Part shown: in pieces, positions 55,329 through 62,839 of the stretch
Numbering within the stretch: position 1 is the first letter of the stretch
Layout of the letters: each line of letters starts with the position of its first letter
Assembly: GCF_004016515.1 (NCBI RefSeq)
Contig: NZ_SACT01000001.1
Coordinates: 620,001 to 684,000 of the forward strand
Reading direction: 5' to 3'
DNA: 64,000 nt
Source: Rubrivivax albus
GTDB taxonomy: Bacteria > Pseudomonadota > Gammaproteobacteria > Burkholderiales > Burkholderiaceae_C
Translations under genes and position numbers: made by a program
Notes under the pieces: generated by a model
Database searches by the model: none
What the model was told of the DNA's origin: nothing
What the model saw: the letters and a program-made list of their open reading frames with translations, nothing else

Positions 55329-56390
55329 ATGGTGGACTACATCGGCATTGCCGACATTCAGCGACTGCTGGCCGACATCGGCCTGGGTCCCTTCATCGAA
55401 TGCCTGGCGGGGCAGATCGAAGACGACTACCGGCGTTGGGGCGAATTCGAGAAATCGGCCCGCCTCGCCAGCCATTCGGCGGCCGGGGTGATCGAGCTCA
55501 TGCCGACCAGCGACGGGCACCTGTATGCTTTCAAGTACGTCAACGGTCATCCGCGCAACACCGATGAGGGGCTGCTCACCGTCACGGCCTTCGGTGTCCT
55601 GGCCGACGTGGCCACCGGCTACCCGCTGCTGCTGTCGGAGCTGACGCTGTCCACCGCCTTGCGCACGGCGGCCATGTCGGCATTGGCGGCGCGCTGGATG
55701 GCGCGATCCGACAGCCGCGTGATGGCCCTGATCGGCAATGGCGCGCAAAGCGAGTTCCAGGCGCTGGCCTTTCGCCAGCTGCTGGGCATCGAGGAGCTGC
55801 GACTGTTCGACACCGACGGTGCCGCCACGGCCAAGCTGATGCAGAACCTGCGCCAGATGGACGGGATGGACGGGGTGCGGCTGACCCGCTGCGCCGGCGC
55901 GGCGCAGGCCTGCGCTGGCGCAGACATCGTCACCACCGTGACGGCGGACAAGCGCCTGGCGACGGTGTTGACGCCGGACATGGTCACCCCCGGCATGCAT
56001 CTCAATGCCGTGGGCGGCGACTGCCCTGGCAAGACCGAGCTGCATGCCGACATCCTGCGCCGACCGGATGCGCGCGTGGTGGTGGAGTTCGAGCCGCAGT
56101 CGCGCATCGAGGGCGAGGTGCAGCAGATGCCGGCCGACTTCCCGGTGCTGGAGTTCGCCGATGTGGTGCGAGGCATCGCGACTGGGCGGGCAGATGCCGG
56201 TGAAGTGACGGTCTTCGACTCGGTGGGCTTTGCGTTGGAGGACTACTCGACGCTGTGCCTATTGCACCGGATGCTGCGCGAGCGGCCGGGCACAGGGCGG
56301 CAGATCGACCTGATCCCCACCCTCGACGACCCGAAGGACCTGTACGGCGGCACCCTGCAGGCCCGACGGCGACTGCGGCGTGCCGCTTGA
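55329..56390 (+). CDS. ocd: Ornithine cyclodeaminase
   Basis: 353 residues, ornithine cyclodeaminase/mu-crystallin family. Marks are ELMPTSDGHLYAFKYVNGHPRNTDEGLLTVTAF, ALIGNGAQSEFQALAF (NAD-binding GxGxQ), and GMHLNAVGGDCPGKTEL with the catalytic aspartate in the GGD context. It turns ornithine into proline and ammonia. It follows the transporter and precedes arginase, so the two give arginine -> ornithine -> proline. Confidence 0.9.
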   Translation: MVDYIGIADIQRLLADIGLGPFIECLAGQIEDDYRRWGEFEKSARLASHSAAGVIELMPTSDGHLYAFKYVNGHPRNTDEGLLTVTAFGVLADVATGYPLLLSELTLSTALRTAAMSALAARWMARSDSRVMALIGNGAQSEFQALAFRQLLGIEELRLFDTDGAATAKLMQNLRQMDGMDGVRLTRCAGAAQACAGADIVTTVTADKRLATVLTPDMVTPGMHLNAVGGDCPGKTELHADILRRPDARVVVEFEPQSRIEGEVQQMPADFPVLEFADVVRGIATGRADAGEVTVFDSVGFALEDYSTLCLLHRMLRERPGTGRQIDLIPTLDDPKDLYGGTLQARRRLRRAA

Positions 56391-56395
56391 GCCCC

Positions 56396-57337
56396 ATGCC
56401 CACGACCCGCACGCGGTCGCGCATCAGCCTCATCGGCGCGCCGACGGACATCGGCGCAGGCTCCCGCGGCGCCAGCATGGGCCCGGAGGCGCTGCGTGTC
56501 GCCCGCCTTGGGGCTGCCCTTGAAAGCCACGGGCTGGAGGTGGTCGACCGCGGCAACCTCTCCGGCCCAGCCAACCCCTGGCAACCCGCGGTGAACGGCT
56601 ACCGCCACCTGCCAGAGGTCACGGCCTGGAACCTGGCGATTCACAACGCCGTGTGGGCCGAGCTGCAGCAGGATCGGCTGCCGATTCTGTTGGGCGGCGA
56701 TCATTCGCTGGCCATCGGCAGCATCAGCGCGGTGGCCCGGCATTGCCGCGCGACGGGCCGCAGGCTGCGCGTGCTGTGGCTGGATGCCCATGCCGACTTC
56801 AACACCCATCGGCTCACGCCCAGCGGCAACCTTCACGGCATGCCGCTCGCCTGCCTGTGCGGCCATGGCCCGGCCGAGCTGGTGCGCCTGGGCCTGGCGA
56901 TGGACCAGCAAGCCGCCATCGCGGCGCGATGCGTGCGGCAGATCGGCATCCGTTCGGTCGACGCCGGCGAGAAACGCTTCGTTCACGAGATGGGCCTCGA
57001 AGTTTTCGACATGCGCTTCATCGACGAACACGGCATGCGCCACGCGATGGAACTGGCCCTCGCCACGCTGGACGCCCAGACGCATCTGCACGTGAGCTTC
57101 GACGTCGATTTTCTCGACCCAGGCATTGCGCCGGGCGTGGGCACCACCGTGCCCGGTGGACCGACTTACCGCGAGGCCCAGCTGTGCATGGAGATGATCG
57201 CCGATACGGGCCGCCTGGCCAGCCTGGACGTGATGGAGCTGAACCCGGCGCTGGACCATCGCAACCAGACAGCCGAGCTGGCCGTGGACCTCATCGAGAG
57301 CCTGTTCGGCAAGAGCACGCTGATGCGGCAGCCATGA
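56396..57337 (+). CDS. rocF: Arginase
   Basis: 313 residues with all manganese ligands: LGGDHSLAIG (His), LWLDAHADFNT (Asp, His, Asp) and HVSFDVDFLDP (two Asp). GAPTDIGAGSRGASMGPEALR is the usual N terminus, close to RocF. It splits arginine into ornithine and urea. The ATG at 56396 follows the ocd stop by 5 bp. The TGA overlaps the start of the next small gene (ATGA). No urease genes are in the window. Confidence 0.93.
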   Translation: MPTTRTRSRISLIGAPTDIGAGSRGASMGPEALRVARLGAALESHGLEVVDRGNLSGPANPWQPAVNGYRHLPEVTAWNLAIHNAVWAELQQDRLPILLGGDHSLAIGSISAVARHCRATGRRLRVLWLDAHADFNTHRLTPSGNLHGMPLACLCGHGPAELVRLGLAMDQQAAIAARCVRQIGIRSVDAGEKRFVHEMGLEVFDMRFIDEHGMRHAMELALATLDAQTHLHVSFDVDFLDPGIAPGVGTTVPGGPTYREAQLCMEMIADTGRLASLDVMELNPALDHRNQTAELAVDLIESLFGKSTLMRQP

Positions 57338-57561
57338 GCTGGCCCGATGCCGATCGGCGCCTGCTGTTGTCCACGCCTCGCCTGGGGCCGCAGGCCATCG
57401 AACGACTCGAACGTGCGGGCATCCGATCGCTGGGCGAACTGCGAGCGGTGGGTGCCTCAGTGGCTGTCGAGCGAGTCTGTGGCCAGCTGGGAAGCACGGC
57501 ATGACGCAACCGACGGCAGGCGCTGGAGCGGTTGTGCAGCGCAGGGAAAGACGAAGGGTGA
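57334..57561 (+). pseudogene. TfoX C-terminal-like helix-hairpin-helix gene with in-frame TGA
   Basis: Coupled to rocF by an ATGA overlap. The first 56 codons read RLGPQAIERLERAGIRSLGELRAVGASVAVERVCGQLGSTA, a TfoX-C/helix-hairpin-helix domain. A TGA at 57502-57504 interrupts it, but the same frame continues for 18 more codons (RNRRQALERLCSAGKDEG) to a second TGA at 57559. The continuation looks like the natural end of the domain, and a TGG to TGA change would explain the break. It may still make a 56-residue product. Confidence 0.6.
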
Positions 57562-57586
57562 AGCACGGCGTCGACGTGGCCGCCGG

Positions 57587-57870
57587 TCAGGCCGACCCGA
57601 TCCAGTCTTCTGTCAGCAAGCCGGGCACCCGCTCGAACTCACTGAGGTTGTTTGTCACCAGCGTGAGCCCTTAGCTGCGCGCATGGGCGGCGATGTGCAG
57701 GTCGTTGATGCCCATCGGTAGGCACGCCATCTCCAGCGCGCTGCGAATGGCGCCGGAGTGCAGCGAGGCCTTTGCGGTGTAAGGCAGCACGTCGAGCAGG
57801 CTGGCGAACTCCTCGATCACCGCCAGGTGCTGCGCGACCTTGGTACTCTTCTCGGCGTCGTGGACAAGCT
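57587..57870 (-). pseudogene. Decayed VapC-type PIN-domain toxin gene
   Basis: On the minus strand the frame reads SELVHDAEKSTKVAQHLAV, FASLLDVLPYTAKASLHSG and MGINDLHIAAHARS, then a TAA (57673-57671), then GLTLVTNNLSEFERVPGL and LLTEDWIGSA to a TGA at 57589-57587. This is the C-terminal two thirds of a VapC ribonuclease: NDLHIAAHA and LVTNN are its conserved parts. The N-terminal third with the first catalytic aspartate is missing, and the frame before SELVH looks shifted. No vapB remains. Confidence 0.75.
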
Positions 57871-57940
57871 CGCTCGAACAGGGGAGCTTACGGGTACGCT
57901 GACCTTCCCGTGCTCCGACCGGTTCCCCGCACCAGCCGGG

Positions 57941-57975
57941 TTGGCGCTTCGTGATCGTGTATGCTATTGTCATAC
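57941..57975 (+). promoter_or_regulatory. Promoter and palindromic operator of the DUF1778-GNAT pair
   Basis: TTGGCG (57941-57946) and TATTGT (57965-57970) are 18 bp apart. The inverted repeat GTATG-N7-CATAC (57959-57975) covers the -10, the position expected for autorepression by an antitoxin-toxin complex. The antitoxin GTG is 20 bp further on. Confidence 0.5.
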
Positions 57976-57994
57976 GCGCCAGAGAGGTATCCTC

Positions 57995-58267
57995 GTGCCA
58001 ACCGCTTCCGCCGCCGTTCTGAGTGTTCGCGTCAGTGCCAGCGAACGTGCCTTGCTGGAGGCTGCTGCCGAACAGGCCAGCACCAACCTCAGCGACTTCG
58101 TGAGGCGGCGTGCGCTCGAAGCGGCCGAGACCGACCTGCTGAATCGCCGCATCGTGACGATTCCAGCGAAGGACTGGGCCCGGTTCGAGGCCTGGGCCAG
58201 CTCGCCTGCGCGGGAAGTTCCGGCGCTTCGAAAACTGTCCAAGACTCGCCCCGTCTGGCAGAAGTGA
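57995..58267 (+). CDS. DUF1778 family antitoxin (TacA-like)
   Basis: 90 residues. The N-terminal half is a ribbon-helix-helix domain (LSVRVSASERALLEAAAEQASTNLSDFVRRRAL); the C-terminal tail ends EVPALRKLSKTRPVWQK, as in DUF1778 antitoxins that wrap around an acetyltransferase toxin. The start is a GTG at 57995 with AGAGAGG 7 bp before it. Its stop overlaps the start of the toxin gene (GTGA). It probably represses its own promoter through the adjacent palindrome. Confidence 0.85.
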   Translation: MPTASAAVLSVRVSASERALLEAAAEQASTNLSDFVRRRALEAAETDLLNRRIVTIPAKDWARFEAWASSPAREVPALRKLSKTRPVWQK

Positions 58268-58806
58268 CCGCAGGCGCTATCCCCTCGATAGCCGCCTTCA
58301 CGCCGCCGCGACCCCTGGCGGCTGATGACGACACGGCGGCGTTCGATTGCGGGCGCGACGCGTTGAACCACTGGTTTCGGCGCCATGCCTGGCGCAACCA
58401 GGAACTGGGGGTCTCGCGGACCAGCGTGATCTGCGAAGCGGAGACTGGCGGCATCGTCGGCTACGTGAGCCTGTCGACGGCGCAGGTTGAGCGAGCCTGG
58501 TTGCCGAAGGCGCAGCAACGCAATCGTCCCGACCCGCTGCCCGCCATCCTGCTGGGCCAGCTGGCGGTCGATCGGCGGTGGCAGGGGCAGGGCATTGCGC
58601 GATCATTGATGTTCTACGCGCTCACAACAGCGGTGCGCCTGTCCGAGCAAGTCGGCTGCTTCTGCGTGCTGACGCATCCGCTGGATGACGATGTGCGGGC
58701 GCTCTATGCGGCCTTCGGATTCGAGGACCTTCCGTTCGATCCTGCACGCAGCATGGCGGTTCGGATCGCGGATCTGGTTCGTAGCGGCTTTGGGGCAACT
58801 GGCTGA
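58264..58806 (+). CDS. GNAT-family acetyltransferase toxin (TacT/AtaT-like)
   Basis: 180 residues from a GTG at 58264. Family features are FDCGRDALNHWFRRHAWRNQELGVSRTSVI, IVGYVSLSTAQVE and the acetyl-CoA loop LGQLAVDRRWQGQGIARSLM (QGQGIA), then ADLVRSGF. Such toxins acetylate the amino group of charged tRNAs and stop translation; the tRNA preferred here is unknown. It is paired with the DUF1778 antitoxin through a 4-bp overlap. It lies near the right end of the island, where it may stabilise the element. Confidence 0.87.
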   Translation: MTAGAIPSIAAFTPPRPLAADDDTAAFDCGRDALNHWFRRHAWRNQELGVSRTSVICEAETGGIVGYVSLSTAQVERAWLPKAQQRNRPDPLPAILLGQLAVDRRWQGQGIARSLMFYALTTAVRLSEQVGCFCVLTHPLDDDVRALYAAFGFEDLPFDPARSMAVRIADLVRSGFGATG

Positions 58807-58919
58807 GCTTGCGTCTCCAAGCTGTCTGGCTCCATGCGGCGTGACGTGCCATTGCGATGGCGACCCGGTCGCACCAGAATGGCGGCTGCTGGTGGTCTCA
58901 CGAAGTCCCGTTCGGACTG

Positions 58920-58940
58920 GGGGAACAGACAGGGGAACAG
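58920..58940 (+). repeat. 9-bp tandem repeat near the right island end
   Basis: GGGGAACAG-ACA-GGGGAACAG, two exact copies 12 bp apart, about 60 bp before the attR copy. Direct repeats at this place could be arm-type sites of a lost integrase. The 190 bp from the toxin stop to attR hold no gene. Confidence 0.4.
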
Positions 58941-58998
58941 CGCGAGATGCTTCCTGCCTTTTCTCAATGAGATCAACAGCTTAGGTCGCCGTTTTGGT

Positions 58999-59015
58999 TC
59001 CCATCAGCCACCCCA
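58999..59015 (+). repeat. attR: stand-alone copy of the tRNA-His 3' end
   Basis: TCCCATCAGCCACCCCA, identical to the last 17 nt of tRNA-His at 43435-43451, in the same orientation. The preceding bases (GTTTTGGT) differ from the tRNA T arm, so this is not a second tRNA gene. Confidence 0.72.
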
Positions 59016-59036
59016 CCGAATCGTCTTGACGCATCC

Positions 59037-59073
59037 CGGCCCTGTTGCCTCCGGCACCAGGGCCGTTTTGTTT
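59037..59073 (+). terminator. Intrinsic terminator just past attR
   Basis: CGGCCCTG and CAGGGCCG form an 8-bp stem followed by TTTTGTTTG. No gene ends here in this direction, but the spacing from attR (~20 bp) is what would be expected of the original tRNA-His terminator, displaced by 15.6 kb when the island integrated. Confidence 0.75.
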
Positions 59074-59140
59074 GCGGCGCCCCGGGTCAATCCGGACGGA
59101 TGCGCCGGAACGCAGCCGCGTCGATGTGCGACGATGATGC

Positions 59141-60082
59141 ATGATCCTCCGGCCTGTACGTGCCACGGTCTTCGGCCTGTTCTGCGCGGCCGTCGGCGTG
59201 GGGGTGCGGGCCGAAGCACCGTCCGCCGAGGAGGCCGGGCCGCCCGAGGCGCTGCGCACATCGGTGCGCCAGACGGCGCTGTGGCTGGCCCGCGGCGTGG
59301 ACAGCTGGTTCGGCGACAAGCCCTTCAGCGACGGCGGCAGTGTCACCGAGGGCCGGCTCGGCCTGAGCCTTCTGCACCGCCCTGACGAGGACAGCGCCTC
59401 GGTGCGCTTCAACGCCCGCTTCCGGCTGCCCAATCTCGAGGACAAGGCCTACGTCTTCGTCGGCCGCGACAACCCGCGGGAGGTCATCAGCGACCAGCCG
59501 GGCGCCTTCACGCGGCCCCAGCGGCTGCAGCCGGAGGACCGGGATCAGACCAGTTTCTTCGCTGGCGTCGGCGTGTTGCTGCGTGAATCGACGGACCTGC
59601 GCGTCGGTTTCCGGGGCGGCCTCAAGCCCTATGTGCAACTGCGCTACCGGCAGCCATTGATGCTGGGCAACCAGAAACTGGCAGAGTTCCGCCAGACCTT
59701 CTTCTGGACCGTGGACGACCATCTGGGGTCGACCACGGCCGTGTCCCTGGAGCGCGCCGTGCATGCCGACCTGGCGGTGCGCTGGCTGGTATCGGGCACG
59801 GTGACGCAGGCCTCACGACGGCTGGGCGTGTCGAGCAACCTGGGCGCCTACCGGTTGTTCGGCCAGCAGCGACAGCTGGCGGTCGAGTTGATCGCCACGG
59901 CCGAACAGCACACCGGCGTCGGCCTCACCGACTACGGCGTGCAGGCCCGCTGGCAGCAGCCGGTGTACGCCGACTGGCTGGTGGGTGAGGTGCTGGTCGG
60001 CCACTTCTGGCCACGGGCCAACGACAGCGTGCCGCGCGACCCGGGCTGGGCGGCAGGGTTGTCGCTGACGCTGCACTTCTAG
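59141..60082 (+). CDS. Predicted outer-membrane beta-barrel protein, function unknown
   Basis: 313 residues with a signal peptide (MILRPVRATVFGLFCAAVGVGVRA) and a long region of alternating strands ending LSLTLHF with a terminal phenylalanine, as in outer-membrane barrels. Distinct stretches: VDSWFGDKPFSDGGSVTEGRL, FNARFRLPNLEDKAYVFVG and LVGHFWPRANDSVPRDPGWAAGL. No named family was recognised with certainty. It is the first gene right of the island and converges on the EamA gene after 16 bp. Confidence 0.72.
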   Translation: MILRPVRATVFGLFCAAVGVGVRAEAPSAEEAGPPEALRTSVRQTALWLARGVDSWFGDKPFSDGGSVTEGRLGLSLLHRPDEDSASVRFNARFRLPNLEDKAYVFVGRDNPREVISDQPGAFTRPQRLQPEDRDQTSFFAGVGVLLRESTDLRVGFRGGLKPYVQLRYRQPLMLGNQKLAEFRQTFFWTVDDHLGSTTAVSLERAVHADLAVRWLVSGTVTQASRRLGVSSNLGAYRLFGQQRQLAVELIATAEQHTGVGLTDYGVQARWQQPVYADWLVGEVLVGHFWPRANDSVPRDPGWAAGLSLTLHF

Positions 60083-60098
60083 CGAGCGCGCCGGCGGG

Positions 60099-60992
60099 TC
60101 AGCGCCGCAGCCCCAGCCAGATCACGGTGCCCACCACGATGCCGGCACCCAGCAGCTGCACCGGTGCGATAGCCTGGCCCAGGAACACCCAGGCCAGGCC
60201 GAGTGCGAACACCGGCTCCACGTTCATGATCGCGGAATTGCCGACCACGCCCAGGCGCGGCAGCACGGTGAACATGATCGTGAACGCGGTGCCGTAGAGC
60301 ACGGTCAGCAGGCCCAGGCCCCACCAGCCCGGTGTCGCTTGCGGCCAGTGGAAGCCGCCCTGTGTGCCCACCGCGGACAGGGCGAGCAGGCCCACCAGGC
60401 CCATGGTGGTGGCGGTGCGCAGCCGGCCGTCCAGGTCGCCGGCCTCGTGCTGGGTCCACACCAGTGCCAGGCCGAAGGTGATGGAGGCCGTCAGCGCGAA
60501 GGCCACGCCAGCGCCGATGCGTCCCCACTGCGCCGCCGCGCCCAGGCCGGAGGCGGCGCCCAGCACGTCCAGCGCCAGCGCCAGGCCCAGCAGCAGCACC
60601 GGCATGGCCAGCAGAACGCGGCGCTCCGGCCGGTGGCCGTAGAGCAGCCGCGCCCACAGCGCGGTGCTCAGCGGGTAGGTGTTGAAGGCCAGCAGCGCCA
60701 GCGCCACTGGCAGCCGCGCCACCGCCGAGTACAGGCAGAAACTCTGCAGCGCGATCAGCAGTCCGATGGCCGGCAAGGCGCGCCGGTGGCGGGGTGTCAG
60801 TGTCCTCGGCACAGCCTGCAAGAACACCAGCACGCCGACCACGAGGGCGGTGACGCCGCTGCGGAACGTCACGGCGGTGAGCACGTCCACGCCGTGGTCG
60901 AAGGCCAGGCGCGCGGCCACGTGGTTCGCGCCCATCATCAGCGCGATCAGCAGCAGCGTGGCGAACGCCGCCGGGGACAGGCGGGTGCTCAA
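60099..60992 (-). CDS. EamA/DMT-family transporter
   Basis: 297 residues with ten hydrophobic segments in two EamA halves (LLLIALMMGANHVAARLAFDHGVDVLTAVTFRSG opens the first; LLTVLYGTAFTIMFTVLPRLGVVGNSAIMNVEPVFAL is in the second). It is expected to export small metabolites. The best start is a TTG at 60992, five bases after the stop of the aldolase gene; no ATG fits without losing the first helix. Likely co-transcribed with that gene. Confidence 0.8.
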   Translation of the reverse strand: MSTRLSPAAFATLLLIALMMGANHVAARLAFDHGVDVLTAVTFRSGVTALVVGVLVFLQAVPRTLTPRHRRALPAIGLLIALQSFCLYSAVARLPVALALLAFNTYPLSTALWARLLYGHRPERRVLLAMPVLLLGLALALDVLGAASGLGAAAQWGRIGAGVAFALTASITFGLALVWTQHEAGDLDGRLRTATTMGLVGLLALSAVGTQGGFHWPQATPGWWGLGLLTVLYGTAFTIMFTVLPRLGVVGNSAIMNVEPVFALGLAWVFLGQAIAPVQLLGAGIVVGTVIWLGLRR

Positions 60993-60996
60993 CCGG

Positions 60997-61791
60997 TCAC
61001 GCGCACAGCTGGTCCAGCGTCACGCCGGCACGCCGCACCGCGGCGCCGAAGACCTTAGGGTAGAGGTCACCCTGCGGGTCGCTGTCCTGCACGTTGCGCG
61101 ACGACTGGGCGCGCGCCGCGTCGCTGAGGCGCAGCGTCTCGCCCGGCATCGCATGCGCCAGCGCCTGCACGTGGCAGGCGCTCTGCAGCACGTAGTACCA
61201 GTAGAAGGCGCTGGCCACGCTGTGCTCGGCCACCAGCAGGCCGTGGTTGCGCAGGATCATCACCGGCTTCGTGCCCAGGCTGGCCACCAGGCGCGGCTGC
61301 TCGGCGGTGCTCGTCGTCACGCCCTCGAAGTCGTGGTAGGCCACGCGCCCGTCAAGAAAGGCGGCGTAGAAGTTGTCCGGGGCCAGACCCTCCGCCTTGC
61401 AGGCCACGGCCACGCCGTGGCGGTCGTGGGTGTGGATCACGCAGTGGGCGTCGGGCCGCGCGGCGTGGATGGCGCTGTGGATCACGAACCCGGCACGGTT
61501 GATGCCGTAGGCGGTGTCGTGCAACGGACGGCCGGCCAGGTCCACCTTGACCAGGTTGTGGGCCGTGACCTCGCCATAGTGCAGGCCGAAGGGGTTGATC
61601 AGGTAGGCCGGCGCGCCTTCGGGGCCCACCACGCGCACCGTGATGTGGTTGAAGATCTCCTCGGCCCAACCGCGGGCGAAGAAGACACGGTAGCAGGCGG
61701 CCAGCTCCAGGCGAGCCTGCCATTCGCTGGCGTCCATGCCGGCGGGGCGGCAGGCCGCGGCGGCATCGGGGTCGAAGAGCGGGGTCGTCAT
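60997..61791 (-). CDS. Class II aldolase/adducin family protein
   Basis: 264 residues. Zinc-binding histidines are in HCVIHTHDRHG and a further one in RNHGLLV; EEIFNHITVRV and INPFGLHYGEVTAHNLVKVD are usual for the family (fuculose-phosphate aldolase/adducin head). Members act as aldolases, decarboxylases or epimerases on small sugar-like acids; this one is not further assignable. It diverges from a LysR gene by 90 bp, and that regulator probably controls it and the exporter. Confidence 0.85.
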   Translation of the reverse strand: MTTPLFDPDAAAACRPAGMDASEWQARLELAACYRVFFARGWAEEIFNHITVRVVGPEGAPAYLINPFGLHYGEVTAHNLVKVDLAGRPLHDTAYGINRAGFVIHSAIHAARPDAHCVIHTHDRHGVAVACKAEGLAPDNFYAAFLDGRVAYHDFEGVTTSTAEQPRLVASLGTKPVMILRNHGLLVAEHSVASAFYWYYVLQSACHVQALAHAMPGETLRLSDAARAQSSRNVQDSDPQGDLYPKVFGAAVRRAGVTLDQLCA

Positions 61792-61881
61792 GGTGAGTCT
61801 CCTTGGGACGGACGGCACTGTAGAACCCGGCGGAAGGCGACGCCAATGCCAGATTGGCCAGGGTGATAACCTGAGAGCATC

Positions 61882-62790
61882 ATGACCCTGCAGCAGGTGC
61901 TGGACTTCCTGGCCGTGGCCGAACACGGTGGCCTGCACGCCGCCGCGCGCAGTCGCGGGCAGACGCAGCCGGCGCTGAGCCGCTCGCTGCGCCGGCTGGA
62001 GGCCGACCTGGGCGCGCCGCTGTTCGAGCGCCACGCCGGTGGCATGCGGCCCACGGTCTTCGGCCAGCGCTTTGCCGTGCATGCGCGGCGGGTCGCGGCC
62101 GAGGCGCAGCAGGCGCGCGACGCCGTGCGCCAGCTGCGCGGCGAGGCCGGCGGGCAGGTGCGCTATGGCAGCTCTGCGGCGCCGGCACTGCTGCTGGCGC
62201 CGGCGGCCATCGTGCGCTTCCGGCGTCGATGGCCCGACGTGGCCTTGCAGGGCCGCAGCGGCCTATTGCACGCGCTGGCCCCGGCGCTGCGTGACGGTGA
62301 TCTGGACTTCGTGATCGCACCGCTGCCGGCGGGTCCATTGGACCCGGGCCTGCAGGCCCGGCCGCTGCTGGTCAGCGAGACGGTGCTGGTGGCGCGGCGC
62401 GACCATCCCAAGGCACGGGTGCGCACGCTCAAGGCGCTGGCCGACACCGCCTTCGTGGTGGCGGCACCACCCGGGCTGCCGGGGGCCGGCATCCACGCGG
62501 CCTTCGAACGGGCCGGCCTGGGCCCGCCGCGCGTCGCGCTGCAGACGGACGGTCTCGTGGACACACTGGCCATGCTGGCCGCCGGGGAGGGCGTGGCCAT
62601 GCTGCCGGCCGCGCTGCTGAAGGCCGGGCTCCTGCTCGAGCCGCTGGTGCGGCTGCCGGTGGAGGAGGAACTGCCGCGCTATGCCGAGGCGCTGGTGACC
62701 CGCCGTGATGGCAGCCTGACCCCGGCGGCGCAGGCAATGGCCACGGAGTTCGAGCGCGAAGCCGCCTACCTGGGGTTGACGCCAGCCTGA
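61882..62790 (+). CDS. LysR-type transcriptional regulator
   Basis: 302 residues: an N-terminal winged helix-turn-helix (MTLQQVLDFLAVAEHGGLHAAARSRGQTQPALSRSLRRLEADLGAPLFERH) and a C-terminal effector domain with periplasmic-binding-protein fold. It is divergent from the class II aldolase gene, the normal LysR arrangement. Its TGA stop (62788-62790) lies in the 3-base loop of a perfect 7-bp hairpin, GCCAGCC-TGA-GGCTGGC, with a second hairpin (62807-62827) behind it, which may act together as a terminator without a T run. Confidence 0.9.
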   Translation: MTLQQVLDFLAVAEHGGLHAAARSRGQTQPALSRSLRRLEADLGAPLFERHAGGMRPTVFGQRFAVHARRVAAEAQQARDAVRQLRGEAGGQVRYGSSAAPALLLAPAAIVRFRRRWPDVALQGRSGLLHALAPALRDGDLDFVIAPLPAGPLDPGLQARPLLVSETVLVARRDHPKARVRTLKALADTAFVVAAPPGLPGAGIHAAFERAGLGPPRVALQTDGLVDTLAMLAAGEGVAMLPAALLKAGLLLEPLVRLPVEEELPRYAEALVTRRDGSLTPAAQAMATEFEREAAYLGLTPA

Positions 62791-62839
62791 GGCTGGCGCT
62801 GCGTTTGCCCCGCCTGCAAGGCGGGGCCGGGGCGTGCGG

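Larger units (their letters stand above)
43435..59015. mobile_element. Genomic island at tRNA-His carrying cyanophycin/arginine catabolism
   Basis: The segment is bounded by a 17-nt direct repeat, TCCCATCAGCCACCCCA, whose left copy is the exact 3' end of tRNA-His and whose right copy stands alone just before an intrinsic terminator. That is the standard result of site-specific integration into a tRNA 3' end. Contents: TonB receptor, cyanophycinase, ArgR-like regulator, aruFG-like genes, aotJQMOP, ocd, rocF, a broken HhH gene, a decayed vapC and a DUF1778-GNAT toxin-antitoxin pair near the right end. No integrase, transposase or excisionase was found, so the element is probably immobile now. 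Housekeeping genes resume on both sides. Confidence 0.7.

Noticed and set aside
43452..58998. Search for an integrase, transposase or excisionase in the island
   Set aside because: No tyrosine or serine recombinase motif was recognised in any listed frame; the element call rests on the repeat and contents only.
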